A DNA stretch of 64,000 nt from RFPW01 sp040401595 (GTDB lineage Bacteria; Pseudomonadota; Gammaproteobacteria; Burkholderiales; Burkholderiaceae_E): positions 62,001 through 126,000 of the forward strand of contig JBBAOE010000006.1 in the NCBI GenBank assembly GCA_040401595.1, given 5' to 3'. Under the pieces are notes generated by a model, which had not been told where the DNA came from, searched no databases, and worked only from the letters and a program-made list of their open reading frames with translations. Of the stretch, positions 28,795 through 37,540 are shown piece by piece (position 1 is the stretch's first letter; every line of letters starts with the position of its first letter). The translations under genes and the position numbers were made by a program.

Positions 28795-29409
28795 ATGATG
28801 GATGATCGACTGTCGCCCCGAGCCCCCGCGATCTGTGTCTTCTGCGGGGCCCGGCCCGGCAATGACCCGGCGTTTTCAGCCCTGGCGCGCGCCATGGGCC
28901 AGGGGCTCGCGCAGCGCGGATGGACCTTGGTTTTTGGGGGGGGGCATGTCGGCATGATGGGCGAAGTCGCGGACGGGGTGCTGGACGCCGGTGGACGGGC
29001 GATCGGCGTCATCCCGCGGCGTCTCATGGAGCGCGAGGTGGCGCACAAACGACTCGATCGGCTCGAGGTCGTCGAAGATATGCCGGTTCGTAAAACCCGC
29101 CTGATCGAACTCGCCGATGCCTTCATTGCCTTACCGGGGGGGTTTGGCACGCTGGATGAACTCTTTGAGGTGATGACGCTCGGGCAGCTGCATTACATTG
29201 CCAAACCCATGGCGCTCACTGGCGTGAAGGGCTTCTGGTCCGGTCTGGACACGTTTTCGCGCACCCTGCTCGGCTATGGCTATATCGGTGCCGAGGACTG
29301 GTCTCGGGTGGGGCAGTTCGATGGCGAACATGCCGTCGGGCAAACCCTCGACTGGCTGGCTCAGCGACTCGGTCGGTCGAATGGAATGTCTTCGGACCAG
29401 CCGAGTTGA
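28795..29409 (+). CDS. LOG family protein (nucleoside monophosphate phosphoribohydrolase-like)
   Basis: LOG proteins release free cytokinin-type bases or act on nucleoside 5'-monophosphates. The 204-residue protein shows CVFCGARPGNDP, VFGGGHVGMMG, the conserved DMPVRKTRLIELADAF and the active-site loop PGGFGTLDELFE. Its last 49 bp overlap the convergent trmL gene. The physiological substrate in bacteria of this kind is not settled; the name rests on family membership. Confidence 0.92.
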   Translation: MMDDRLSPRAPAICVFCGARPGNDPAFSALARAMGQGLAQRGWTLVFGGGHVGMMGEVADGVLDAGGRAIGVIPRRLMEREVAHKRLDRLEVVEDMPVRKTRLIELADAFIALPGGFGTLDELFEVMTLGQLHYIAKPMALTGVKGFWSGLDTFSRTLLGYGYIGAEDWSRVGQFDGEHAVGQTLDWLAQRLGRSNGMSSDQPS

Positions 29410-29852
29410 CGCCAGGCCTCGTAGGTCGTGATCGCTACCGCATTGGACAGGTTGAGGCTGCGGTTGCCGGGACGCATCGGTAGCCGAAGGCGTTGCGCCG
29501 GATCGATCGGGTCGAGGACAGCGGGCGGCAGGCCCGCCGTCTCACATCCGAACACCAGGACGTCGTTGGGCTGATACGAAACCGTATCGTGGCGACGGGT
29601 GCCGCGGGTGGTCAATGCAAATAGCCGTTGCGGGTCGGGGCGGCGGGATTCCAGAAACGATGCCCAACCCGAATGCACCTGAACGGACGCATATTCGTGG
29701 TAATCCAGGCCTGCGCGCCGCAACTGCGCGTCGTCGAGCCGGAACCCGAGTGGTTCGATCAAATGCAGCCGCGCCCCTGCGTTGGCGCAGAGTCGAATGA
29801 TGTTGCCGGTGTTGGGAGGGATTTCTGGATGAACCAGAACGATATCAAGCAC
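29361..29852 (-). CDS. trmL: tRNA (cytidine/uridine(34)-2'-O)-methyltransferase TrmL
   Basis: TrmL methylates the ribose of the wobble base in certain tRNA(Leu) species. The 163-residue SPOUT protein shows the N-terminal HPEIPPNTGNIIRLCANAG, the knot segment VFGCETAGLPP and the C-terminal RSLNLSNAVAITTYEAW, which together are diagnostic. It is convergent with the LOG gene and lies 9 bp downstream of comF on the same strand. Confidence 0.96.
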   Translation of the reverse strand: MLDIVLVHPEIPPNTGNIIRLCANAGARLHLIEPLGFRLDDAQLRRAGLDYHEYASVQVHSGWASFLESRRPDPQRLFALTTRGTRRHDTVSYQPNDVLVFGCETAGLPPAVLDPIDPAQRLRLPMRPGNRSLNLSNAVAITTYEAWRQLGWSEDIPFDRPSR

Positions 29853-29861
29853 CCCGACAGT

Positions 29862-30611
29862 TTAATGCGGACGCGCGATGACCAGTCCCGTGACCGCGCC
29901 GGCCCCCCGGGCACGCAAGGCACGGGCGGCTTCGTCCAGTGTTGCGCGAGTTGTCATCACGTCATCGACCAGGAGCACGGAGCGCCGGGCGACGCGGGCG
30001 CAGGCTTCGAAGGCGCCCTGAAGATTGGTCCCGCGGGCGTGTCGGTCCAGACCCGCCTGTTCGGGCGTGTGGCGGGTCCGGCGCAGCAACCCCGGCTGTA
30101 AGCGGCGACCAAGCGCGCGTGCGACCGGTGCTGCAATGTGCGCCGTATGATCGAATCCGCGTTCGACCAGCCGCCGGGATGCGGGTGGCACCGCGATGAT
30201 CAGTTCAGTGTGCGAGGCCAGCGCCAGCGCCTGCGGGATCAGGAGCGCGCCCAGGGGAGCGGCCAGGGACGGCTCGCCACCGTACTTCATCGCGGTGATC
30301 CAGCGGTCCAGGGGCGGTGCGTAATCACAGGCGGCATGCACCGAATCCAACGCCCGGGGAATCGACCCGCTGGCGTTGCAGCTCTCACAGGTCGTTGGCG
30401 CCGGGTCAATCTGAGGCGGCAGGCGCTGGGCGCAATGCAGGCAGCGCCGGACCTGGCGACCCGGCAGTGCTTGCAGGCACGGCGGACACAGTCCCAGGCC
30501 GGCCGGATCCGACCGGGGCTGGCTGCGCAGTCGGCACTCGCACAGCGCGCAATGCCTAGGCAACCAATCATCGAGTAAACGGGTCAGGGGAGTCAGGAAC
30601 TGGGTCAGCAT
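29862..30611 (-). CDS. ComF family phosphoribosyltransferase-like protein
   Basis: ComF proteins are linked to DNA uptake and processing. The 249-residue protein has an N-terminal zinc-finger region with CALCECR, LCPPCLQ, CLHCAQ and CESC cysteine pairs, and a C-terminal phosphoribosyltransferase domain with VLLVDDVMTTRATL and RGFDHTAHIA. It is divergent from the BioC-like gene and sits upstream of trmL. No other competence genes are in the window. Confidence 0.92.
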   Translation of the reverse strand: MLTQFLTPLTRLLDDWLPRHCALCECRLRSQPRSDPAGLGLCPPCLQALPGRQVRRCLHCAQRLPPQIDPAPTTCESCNASGSIPRALDSVHAACDYAPPLDRWITAMKYGGEPSLAAPLGALLIPQALALASHTELIIAVPPASRRLVERGFDHTAHIAAPVARALGRRLQPGLLRRTRHTPEQAGLDRHARGTNLQGAFEACARVARRSVLLVDDVMTTRATLDEAARALRARGAGAVTGLVIARPH

Positions 30612-30663
30612 GGGTTTGAGCGTACGCGGTCATCGCGGGCCTTGTCGTCGATATACTGAGCAA

Positions 30664-31847
30664 ATGACTTCCATTGCTGGTCTGAGCTTGAATGCCGTGC
30701 GGCGTCAATTTGACCGGCGCGCGCTGCGGGCGGTCGATGCCGATTTTCTGCATCGTGAGATCGAACGGCGCATGTTCGAGCGGCTCGATCTCGTGCGCCT
30801 CAGTCCGTCTCGAATTCTGGATGCGGGCTGTGGCTACGGGGCTGGCCTGCGGACGCTCGGCGAGCGTTATCCGCAGGCCCTGGTGGTCGGTGCTGATCTG
30901 TCGCCAGCGACAGCTGTCGTGGCCAGTCGCTTGGCGCATTCCCCGGCCCATCCGACGGCCCATCTGACGGCCCATCTGACGGCCNNNNNNNNNNNNNNNN
31001 NNNNNNNNNNNNNNNNNNNNNNNNNNNNNNNNNNNNNNNNNNNNNNNNNNNNNNNNNNNNNNNNNNNNNNNNNNNNNNNNNNNNCTTGGCGCATTCCCCG
31101 GCCCATCCGACGGCCCATCTGACGGCCCATCTGACGGCCCATCTGACGGCCGACCGCGTGACCAGGGCGCACTTGCAGAATTCGGACGGTTTGGTGCGCG
31201 GCTGGTTGGGCCGGATGGGGGCTGCCTTCGGCGTGGGGTCCTCCCAGGCGCCGACGGCCTTGTCAGCCATGAGCGGCAGCGCGGCCGAGCCTCGCGCCTA
31301 CGTCATCAGTGCCGATACCCAAGCCCTGCCCCTGGCAAACAGCCGATTGGATCTGGTCTGGTCCAATCTCGCCCTGCACTGGTGCCCCGATCCAGGATTG
31401 GCGCTCGCCGAATGGAGCCGGGTCCTTCGCGCCGACGGCCTGTTGATGTTCAGCGCCTACGGTGTCGATACGCTGCGGGAGTTACGCGCGCTGGGCTGGA
31501 CGACCCAGCGCTTTCCGGACTTGCACGATTTGGGCGACGCATTGATCCGAACCGGATTTTCTGCCCCGGTGATGGATATGGAGCCGATCCGATTAACCTG
31601 GATGGATCCAAGGAAGGCTTGGTCGGATTTACGGGCATTGGGGGGCAATGCACTTGAAGCCCGGGGGCGGGGGTTGCGGGGCCGTCGCTGCCAACAGCGG
31701 TGGCTCGATGCCCTGGAGCAGGCGCGCGACGCCAGCGGCGCGATTTCAGTGACTATTGAAGTCGTCTACGGTCACGCCTGGTGTGCGCCAGCGTCCAAAT
31801 TGGAGCGCGGCACGGCCCGGATCGAGTTTGTCCGGCCTGCCCGGTAA
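30664..31847 (+). CDS. BioC-like SAM-dependent methyltransferase, split by an artificial gap
   Basis: BioC methylates malonyl-ACP to start biotin synthesis. The left part carries the N-terminal VRRQFDRRALRAVDADFLHREIERRM and motif I ILDAGCGYGAGL; the right part carries LPLANSRLDLVWSNLALHWCPDP and VFSAYG-like LMFSAYGVDTLRELR, typical of BioC. As written, the span is out of frame because of 100 N plus a duplicated 55 bp. Removing those 155 bp leaves 1029 bp, one 342-residue frame. A region of about 60 residues with HLTA repeats lies between motif I and the next strand. No other bio genes are nearby. Confidence 0.85.
30930..30984. repeat. 55-bp direct repeat, copy 1 (left flank of gap), with 12-bp tandem units
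   Basis: These 55 bp are identical to 31085-31139 across the N run. The last 36 bp are three 12-bp units: CATCCGACGGCC then two CATCTGACGGCC. They encode His-Pro-Thr-Ala and His-Leu-Thr-Ala inside the BioC-like protein. Confidence 0.95.
30985..31084. other. Assembly gap of 100 N, probably artificial
   Basis: Exactly 100 N between two copies of the same 55 bp. The two contigs most likely overlap here and should be merged; no sequence need be missing, although the number of 12-bp units is uncertain. Confidence 0.9.
31085..31151. repeat. 55-bp direct repeat, copy 2, plus one extra 12-bp unit
   Basis: 31085-31139 repeats 30930-30984 without mismatch, and one more CATCTGACGGCC unit follows at 31140-31151. 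This side therefore shows four units in all, against three on the left. Confidence 0.95.
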
Positions 31848-31926
31848 ACGTCTGCTGCAAGCCCTCAAAGCGCTGATGCCCCAGAATTGTGCGACGAAGG
31901 GTCACATAAAAACCCAAGGGTTTGTA

Positions 31927-31955
31927 TTGACCCCGATCCCGCGCAGTAGTGTCAT
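31927..31955 (+). promoter_or_regulatory. Possible sigma-70 promoter of the DUF2244-cox transcript
   Basis: TTGACC (31927-31932) and TGTCAT (31950-31955) are 17 bp apart, 5/6 and 4/6 matches to the consensus. If real, transcription would begin near 31962, downstream of the first possible ATG (31956) of the next gene, which supports using the GTG at 31977. Confidence 0.4.
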
Positions 31956-31976
31956 ATGGTCTGGGTAGTTTCCTGT

Positions 31977-32513
31977 GTGAGTGAGACCGATTTGTCCCCC
32001 AAACGGCTGCGCCGGCAAACTCCGGATGGACTCGAGTGGTTTTTGCAGCGCAACTGTGCGCTCTCACCGCGCCAGCTGGGTTTCGCGTTCGGAGCCATCG
32101 GTCTGGTGTCGGGCGGGATTGCGACGGTCTTTGCGACGCAGGGAGCTTGGGTGATTGCGCCATTCGCGGGGATCGAAATGCTCGCGTTGGCGACGGCCTT
32201 TGTCGTTTATGCGCGACACACCGGAGATTTTGAGCGGATCGTTTTGCAACCCCACAGGTTGCTTGTTGAGGTGGTCGATGGTCGGCGCAGAGCCCGCTTC
32301 GAAGCCAATCCTGCATGGGTTCGGGTCGAGATGGGGCGGTCAGCCTACGCTGCGGTCCGGATCTCTGAGCGCGGCGGGGGGGTTGAAGTCGGGCGTTTGC
32401 TGGCTTTTGAGGAAAGAGTCGAATTCGCCCGAGACTTGGCGCAGAATTTAAGGGTTGTGCCCGTCGCAATGGCTGCGCGGGGCAACGATGCCGGAATGCA
32501 AGGCGAGGTGTGA
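31977..32513 (+). CDS. DUF2244 family membrane protein
   Basis: The product has about 178 residues from GTG 31977 (185 from ATG 31956). It has two adjacent hydrophobic segments (LGFAFGAIGLVSGGIATVFA and IAPFAGIEMLALATAFVVYA) followed by a soluble domain with FERIVLQPHRLLVEV and LAFEERVEFARDL, the DUF2244 arrangement. It lies directly before coxB, overlapping the GTG alternative start of that gene, as often seen in Burkholderiales. A role linked to the oxidase is inferred from position only. Confidence 0.82.
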   Translation: MSETDLSPKRLRRQTPDGLEWFLQRNCALSPRQLGFAFGAIGLVSGGIATVFATQGAWVIAPFAGIEMLALATAFVVYARHTGDFERIVLQPHRLLVEVVDGRRRARFEANPAWVRVEMGRSAYAAVRISERGGGVEVGRLLAFEERVEFARDLAQNLRVVPVAMAARGNDAGMQGEV

Positions 32514-32515
32514 AG

Positions 32516-33709
32516 ATGGTTCGAGGGATTGGTCAATCGGTGGGTCGCGCCTTTTCACAAGGCTGCGCGGCTCTCTTTCTGTCGAGTCTGAGCGTCTGGG
32601 CGATGGCCCAGGGGGCCGCTCAGACCGTGGGCGACATGCCAGGTGGTCCCAAAGTGCACCAGCTCAATCTGACGGAGCCGGCCACAGCGATCGCTCGGGA
32701 TCAGCACTGGATCCACAACTTCGTGATGGTCATCTGCGTGGTGATCTTTGTCGTGGTCTTTGGGGTGATGTTTTTTTCCATCCTCAAGCATCGCAAGAGC
32801 AAAGGCGCAAAGTCGGCCAGTTTTCATGAGAGCACTGCGGTCGAAATCGCATGGACCGTGGTGCCGCTGCTGATCGTGGTCGGGATGGCGCTGCCAGCCA
32901 CCCGGATGGTGGTGGAGCAGAAAGACACGTCGGGTGCGGACATCACCGTCAAGGCGACGGGTCAGCAATGGAAATGGGGCTATGACTACCTGAAAGGTGA
33001 AGGGGAGGGTATCAGCATGTACTCAACCCTGACGACGCCGCAGGAGCAGATCGACAACCTTGCACCGAAGAGCCAGACCTACCTGACCGAGGTCGATGAG
33101 CCGCTGGTCGTTCCCGTGGACAAGAAAGTTCGGGTGGTACTGACCGCAAATGACGTGATCCACGCGTTCTATGTGCCAGCTCTCGGGATCAAGCAGGACG
33201 CCATTCCGGGGTTCGTTCGCGATACGTGGTTCCGCGCCGAAAAGCCTGGGACGTATCGGGGTTACTGCGCCGAACTGTGCGGCAAGAACCACGCCTTCAT
33301 GCCGATTGTGGTCGAAGTCAAATCGGCCGAGGACTACAAGACCTGGGTCGACGAGCGTAAGAAGGCCATGGCCGCGCTGGCCGACGATCCCACCAAGGAA
33401 TGGCAACTGGCCGAGCTGACTGCGCGCGGCGAGAAGGTTTATGCCGGGAATTGCGTCGCCTGCCACCAGGCCGGCGGCACTGGGGTTCCGGGGGCCTTCC
33501 CGGCGCTGAAAGATGACAAGGTGGTTCTGGGCCCGCAGGAAGGCCAGATCAAGGTGTTGCTCAACGGTCAGAATCAGGGCATGCCGGCCTGGAAGCAACT
33601 CTCGGACGTCGAGATCGCATCGGTCATCACCTATACCCGCAACGCCTGGGGTAACAAGGCCGAAGACAATATCGTGCAGCCCAGCGAAATCGCTGCGGCC
33701 CGCAAGTAA
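32516..33709 (+). CDS. coxB: Cytochrome c oxidase subunit II with cytochrome c domain
   Basis: Subunit II accepts electrons from cytochrome c through the CuA centre. The 397-residue protein has a signal peptide (about 1-32), two membrane helices, the cupredoxin domain with CuA ligands Cys251 and Cys255 (CAELCGKNH), and a C-terminal cytochrome c domain with Cys313-x-x-Cys316-His317 (CVACH). The fused heme c domain makes it a caa3-like arrangement, common in Burkholderiales. The ATG at 32516 is used; a GTG 6 bp upstream overlaps the previous stop. Confidence 0.97.
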   Translation: MVRGIGQSVGRAFSQGCAALFLSSLSVWAMAQGAAQTVGDMPGGPKVHQLNLTEPATAIARDQHWIHNFVMVICVVIFVVVFGVMFFSILKHRKSKGAKSASFHESTAVEIAWTVVPLLIVVGMALPATRMVVEQKDTSGADITVKATGQQWKWGYDYLKGEGEGISMYSTLTTPQEQIDNLAPKSQTYLTEVDEPLVVPVDKKVRVVLTANDVIHAFYVPALGIKQDAIPGFVRDTWFRAEKPGTYRGYCAELCGKNHAFMPIVVEVKSAEDYKTWVDERKKAMAALADDPTKEWQLAELTARGEKVYAGNCVACHQAGGTGVPGAFPALKDDKVVLGPQEGQIKVLLNGQNQGMPAWKQLSDVEIASVITYTRNAWGNKAEDNIVQPSEIAAARK

Positions 33710-33733
33710 ACAAAGTCAGTCAGGAGCGTCATC

Positions 33734-35317
33734 ATGAGCGCAGTTCTCGATCACCATGGCCACGCCGATCACGCCCACGACCATCCGCACGGGCTGCGGC
33801 GCTGGCTGTTCGCAACCAACCACAAGGACATCGGCACCCTGTATCTGTGGTTCTCGTTTGCGATGTTGATCGTTGGCGGCCTCAATGCCTTGCTCCTGCG
33901 GGCTGAGCTCTTCCAGCCCGGGCTTCAGATCGTCAAGCCCGAGGTCTTCAATCAACTGACCACGATGCACGGCCTGATCATGGTGTTCGGCGCGATCATG
34001 CCGGCCTTCGTCGGATTCGCGAACTGGCAGATTCCGCTTATGGTCGGTGCGCCCGACATGGCGTTTGCGCGGATGAATAACTTCAGCTTCTGGCTGCTGA
34101 TTCCTTCGGCGCTCTTGCTGGTTGGCAGTTACTTTGCCCCGGGCGGCGCTGCGGCGGGTGGCTGGACGATGTACGCGCCGCTCTCGATCCAGATGGGTCC
34201 CGGGATGGACATGGTGATCTTCGCCGTCCACTTGCTGGGCGCCAGTTCGATCATGGGGTCGATCAACATCATCACGACCATCCTCAACATGCGCGCGCCT
34301 GGCATGACGCTCATGAAGATGCCGATGTTTGTCTGGACCTGGCTGATCACGGCGTACCTGCTGATCGCTGTGATGCCGGTTCTGGCGGGTGCGATCACCA
34401 TGACGCTCACGGATCGTCATTTTGGTACCAGCTTCTTTAACGCTGCCGGTGGCGGTGACCCCGTGATGTTCCAGCACATCTTCTGGTTCTTCGGTCATCC
34501 CGAGGTTTACATCATGATCCTGCCGGCCTTCGGGATCGTGTCAGAAATCATTCCGACCTTTGCCCGCAAGCGCCTGTTTGGCTACCCCTCGATGGTCTAT
34601 GCGACCTCGTCGATCGCGATCCTGTCGTTCATCGTCTGGGCCCACCACATGTTCACGACGGGGATGCCGTCGACGGGACAACTGTTCTTCATGTACGCCA
34701 CGATGTTGATTGCAGTGCCCACGGGCGTGAAGGTCTTCAACTGGGTCGCCACGATGTGGCGCGGCTCCATGACCTTCGAGACGCCGATGCTGTTTGCCAT
34801 CGGCTTCATCTTCGTCTTCACGATGGGTGGTCTGACCGGCATCATTCTCTCGGTGGCGCCGCTCGATATCCAATTGCACGACACCTACTATGTGGTCGCC
34901 CATTTCCACTACGTTCTCGTGGCAGGCTCCTTGTTTGCGCTCTTTGCCGGCACCTACTTCTGGTTGCCCAAGTGGACCGGTCACATGTATGACGAAGGCC
35001 TTGGCAAGTTCCACTTCTGGGCTTCGCTGATCACCTTCAACCTGACCTTCTTCCCGATGCATTTCCTTGGTCTTGCCGGAATGCCACGCCGCTATGCCGA
35101 TTACGCGATGCAGTTTGCTGACTTCAATGCCTTTGTTTCGGTGGCAGCATTTGGGTTTGGTTTTAGCCAGCTGATCTTCCTGTGGGCCGTGATCAAATGT
35201 ATCCGCGGCGGAAAACCCGCGACGGCGCAAGTCTGGGAAGGCGCTCACGGCCTCGAGTGGACCGTGCCGAGTCCGGCACCGTTCCACACCTTCGAGACGC
35301 CTCCGACCGTCAAGTGA
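33734..35317 (+). CDS. ctaD: Cytochrome c oxidase subunit I
   Basis: This is the catalytic subunit that binds heme a and the heme a3-CuB centre and pumps protons. The 527-residue protein has about 12 membrane helices. Heme and copper ligands are seen in TTMHGLIM, FFGHPEVYIMILPAFG (His-Tyr pair), VWAHHMFT and VVAHFHYVLV. An N-terminal His-rich stretch (DHHGHADHAHDHPHG) may bind metal. A GGAG ribosome site precedes the ATG. Confidence 0.98.
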   Translation: MSAVLDHHGHADHAHDHPHGLRRWLFATNHKDIGTLYLWFSFAMLIVGGLNALLLRAELFQPGLQIVKPEVFNQLTTMHGLIMVFGAIMPAFVGFANWQIPLMVGAPDMAFARMNNFSFWLLIPSALLLVGSYFAPGGAAAGGWTMYAPLSIQMGPGMDMVIFAVHLLGASSIMGSINIITTILNMRAPGMTLMKMPMFVWTWLITAYLLIAVMPVLAGAITMTLTDRHFGTSFFNAAGGGDPVMFQHIFWFFGHPEVYIMILPAFGIVSEIIPTFARKRLFGYPSMVYATSSIAILSFIVWAHHMFTTGMPSTGQLFFMYATMLIAVPTGVKVFNWVATMWRGSMTFETPMLFAIGFIFVFTMGGLTGIILSVAPLDIQLHDTYYVVAHFHYVLVAGSLFALFAGTYFWLPKWTGHMYDEGLGKFHFWASLITFNLTFFPMHFLGLAGMPRRYADYAMQFADFNAFVSVAAFGFGFSQLIFLWAVIKCIRGGKPATAQVWEGAHGLEWTVPSPAPFHTFETPPTVK

Positions 35318-35327
35318 TTTGAACGAC

Positions 35328-35441
35328 ATGAGCACCATGGCGAGCCCACCCAAGAGCAATCTGCGCACTGCGGGGATCCTATTGTCGGTGGTGTTCGTCT
35401 TTTTTGTCGGGGTCATCGCGAACCGCTGGCTCTTCGGCTGA
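35328..35441 (+). CDS. Small cytochrome oxidase assembly protein (single membrane helix)
   Basis: This 37-residue product runs from ATG 35328 to TGA 35441, with a short polar N-terminus (MSTMASPPKSNLRT) and one membrane helix (AGILLSVVFVFFVGVIANRW). Its place between ctaD and ctaG, 10 bp after the ctaD stop, matches the small proteins annotated as cytochrome oxidase small assembly protein in Burkholderiales. The function is inferred from position and size. Confidence 0.8.
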   Translation: MSTMASPPKSNLRTAGILLSVVFVFFVGVIANRWLFG

Positions 35442-35473
35442 GTGGTATGCATCGCTGCGCCCCCGGCCACTGA

Positions 35474-36052
35474 TTGACGACGCCCGTGTTCCAACCCAGT
35501 CTCGTTGCGCTCAATGCCCGTATGCAGGGCAAGCTGGCACTCATTGCCTGCACGATGTTTTGCTTTGGTTTTGCAATGATTCCGATTTATCGAACCATTT
35601 GCGAAGTCACCGGAATCAACTCACTGACCCAAGTCGATCAGGACGCCAAGCGCTTCGCAGCAAACACCCAGGTCGATCTCACGCGGGTTGTCAGCGTGGA
35701 GTTCGACGCCAATGCACGGGGTGCATGGCAGTTGCGGCCGCGCACCGGCTCGGTCAATGCCCATCCGGGCGAGCTGGTGACGGTCGAGTACGAGCTGGTC
35801 AACACCCTGGCGCGTGAAATCCAGGGCCAGGCGATTCCGAGCTACGCGCCGCAGGCCGCATCGCAGTGGCTACGAAAGCTGGAATGTTTCTGTTTCAAGC
35901 AACAGACACTCGGCCCGAACGAGCGCAAGATTTTCCCGGTGGTTTTTGTTCTGGACCCCCAGATGCCGGCCGAACTGCGAACCATCACGCTGTCTTACAC
36001 CTTCTTTGAGGTCGGACAGCCGGTGCCGGCCGCACCGGCGACGGCTAGCTGA
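35474..36052 (+). CDS. ctaG: Cytochrome c oxidase assembly protein CtaG/Cox11
   Basis: CtaG delivers copper to the CuB site of subunit I. The 192-residue protein has one N-terminal membrane helix (about 19-37), and its periplasmic domain has the copper-binding CFCF motif in KLECFCFKQQTLGPNE, plus YRTICEVTG near the membrane. The start is TTG 35474 because no ATG or GTG fits the usual N-terminus. The stop is 3 bp from the DUF2970 gene. Confidence 0.95.
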   Translation: MTTPVFQPSLVALNARMQGKLALIACTMFCFGFAMIPIYRTICEVTGINSLTQVDQDAKRFAANTQVDLTRVVSVEFDANARGAWQLRPRTGSVNAHPGELVTVEYELVNTLAREIQGQAIPSYAPQAASQWLRKLECFCFKQQTLGPNERKIFPVVFVLDPQMPAELRTITLSYTFFEVGQPVPAAPATAS

Positions 36053-36055
36053 GGC

Positions 36056-36361
36056 ATGGTGCCCATCTCCTCAAAGCCCGAGCCCTTGCCGGTTCTTGGA
36101 CCGGGGGCATCAAGCCAAGCGGTGCCGCTATCGCCAGAACCGCCAGTCGCTGATGCGCCGCTGTCCAAACGCCGAGCTTCGCTGCTTGAAACGGTTCGGG
36201 TGGTTGCCTGGTCGTTTATCGGGATCCGGCGCCGCGCCGATCATGACCGGGATGCCGTGCACTTGCATCCGCTCGGTGTGATCGCCGTCGGGATTGGCAT
36301 GGCAGCGCTTTTTGTGCTCACATTGGTCGCCGTCGTTCGCGCGGTGGTGGCTTCGACATGA
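36056..36361 (+). CDS. DUF2970 family membrane protein
   Basis: This 101-residue protein has a Pro-rich N-terminal half and a C-terminal DUF2970 domain: LLETVRVVAWSFIGIRRRAD then a membrane helix (LGVIAVGIGMAALFVLTLVAVV). In Burkholderiales the family sits between ctaG and ctaE, as here. The role is unknown; oxidase assembly is inferred from position. Confidence 0.87.
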   Translation: MVPISSKPEPLPVLGPGASSQAVPLSPEPPVADAPLSKRRASLLETVRVVAWSFIGIRRRADHDRDAVHLHPLGVIAVGIGMAALFVLTLVAVVRAVVAST

Positions 36362-36452
36362 GAAATCGGCAATTCAACCGCATGAGACGTCGGTCCATCA
36401 CGCGTTTTCCAGTCACCTTTTTCAGCATCCCGTCAGTCCTGGGGAGAACACC

Positions 36453-37322
36453 ATGAGCGCAAGCGGACACGCCGCCGATTCACACCATTATTTTGTACCA
36501 GCCCCTTCGCACTGGCCGCTGGTCGGCGCCGTCGCGATGGTGTTGTTTGGGTATGGTGCTGCCGGTACGGTGAACGGAACATCTTATGGGCCCTACACCC
36601 TGAGTGCCGGCTTGGCCGTACTGATTTTCATGATGTATGGCTGGTTTCATCAGGTTTCACGCGAGTCTGAGACGGGACAGTATGGCCACAACGTCGACAT
36701 CTCCTTTCGTTGGTCGATGGGCTGGTTCATCTTTTCCGAGGTGATGTTTTTTGCCGGGTTCTTTGGGGCACTCTTCTATGCCCGTTCGATCACGATGCCG
36801 TGGTTGAGCGACCTCGACCACCGAGCAGTCCTCTGGCCTGACTTTGCCGGTAATTGGCCTCACAGCGGCCCCGCGGGCACGATTGAAGCATTTCAGAAGA
36901 TGGGGCCGTGGCCGATCCCGACGCTCAATACGGCGCTGTTGCTTACGTCGGGTGTCACGCTGACAATTGCCCACCATGCGCTGAAAGAAGGACATCGCGG
37001 CGCCGTCAAACTCTGGCTTGCCGCAACCGTCATTCTCGGGGCCATCTTCGTGGGCTTTCAGGGTTACGAATACGCGCATGCTTATTCCGAATTGAACCTC
37101 AAGCTGACCTCTGGCATTTACGGTTCGACCTTCTTTATGCTTACGGGCTTCCATGGCTTTCACGTCTGCTTGGGCGCGATCATGCTGGCGGTCGTGTGGT
37201 TCCGGTTGATGGCCGGTCACTTCACCCCAGAGCATCATTTCGCGTTCGAAGCGGCTGCCTGGTACTGGCACTTTGTCGACGTGGTCTGGTTGGGTCTTTA
37301 CCTCATCGTTTACTGGTTTTAA
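36453..37322 (+). CDS. ctaE: Cytochrome c oxidase subunit III
   Basis: Subunit III stabilises the oxidase core and supports proton uptake. From ATG 36453, preceded by GGGGAGA, the product has 289 residues with seven membrane helices and conserved segments SEVMFFAGFFGALFYAR, GFHGFHVCLGAIML and the final WYWHFVDVVWLGLY. A longer in-frame start overlaps the DUF2970 gene and is rejected. It is the last structural subunit gene of the block. Confidence 0.97.
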   Translation: MSASGHAADSHHYFVPAPSHWPLVGAVAMVLFGYGAAGTVNGTSYGPYTLSAGLAVLIFMMYGWFHQVSRESETGQYGHNVDISFRWSMGWFIFSEVMFFAGFFGALFYARSITMPWLSDLDHRAVLWPDFAGNWPHSGPAGTIEAFQKMGPWPIPTLNTALLLTSGVTLTIAHHALKEGHRGAVKLWLAATVILGAIFVGFQGYEYAHAYSELNLKLTSGIYGSTFFMLTGFHGFHVCLGAIMLAVVWFRLMAGHFTPEHHFAFEAAAWYWHFVDVVWLGLYLIVYWF

Positions 37323-37540
37323 GGAGCGCCCTGCAGGGCTGGGCCGCCTGGATGCACGCCTGAGTTCGGTCGCGAATCCAGGGACGATGCGTCTAACCAG
37401 TCGCTGAACCGGCGATCCCGAATCTGCCCTGAGGCCGCTCAGCGGTGTCTCCGACGGATCGGGGGCGAGCGCACCGAGGCGCGGTCGAGGGCTTCGTGAG
37501 GCGCCCTCTCAGGGGTTCGCTGTGCCGGGTTCAGCCCGTT

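Noticed and set aside
30930..31151. A CRISPR-like array or genuine gene duplication
   Set aside because: Units are 12 bp with no spacers, and the larger duplication is explained by overlapping contig ends.
34541..35494. A 317-codon minus-strand frame
   Set aside because: It is antisense to the end of ctaD, to the 37-residue membrane protein gene and to the start of ctaG; a shadow of conserved coding sequence.
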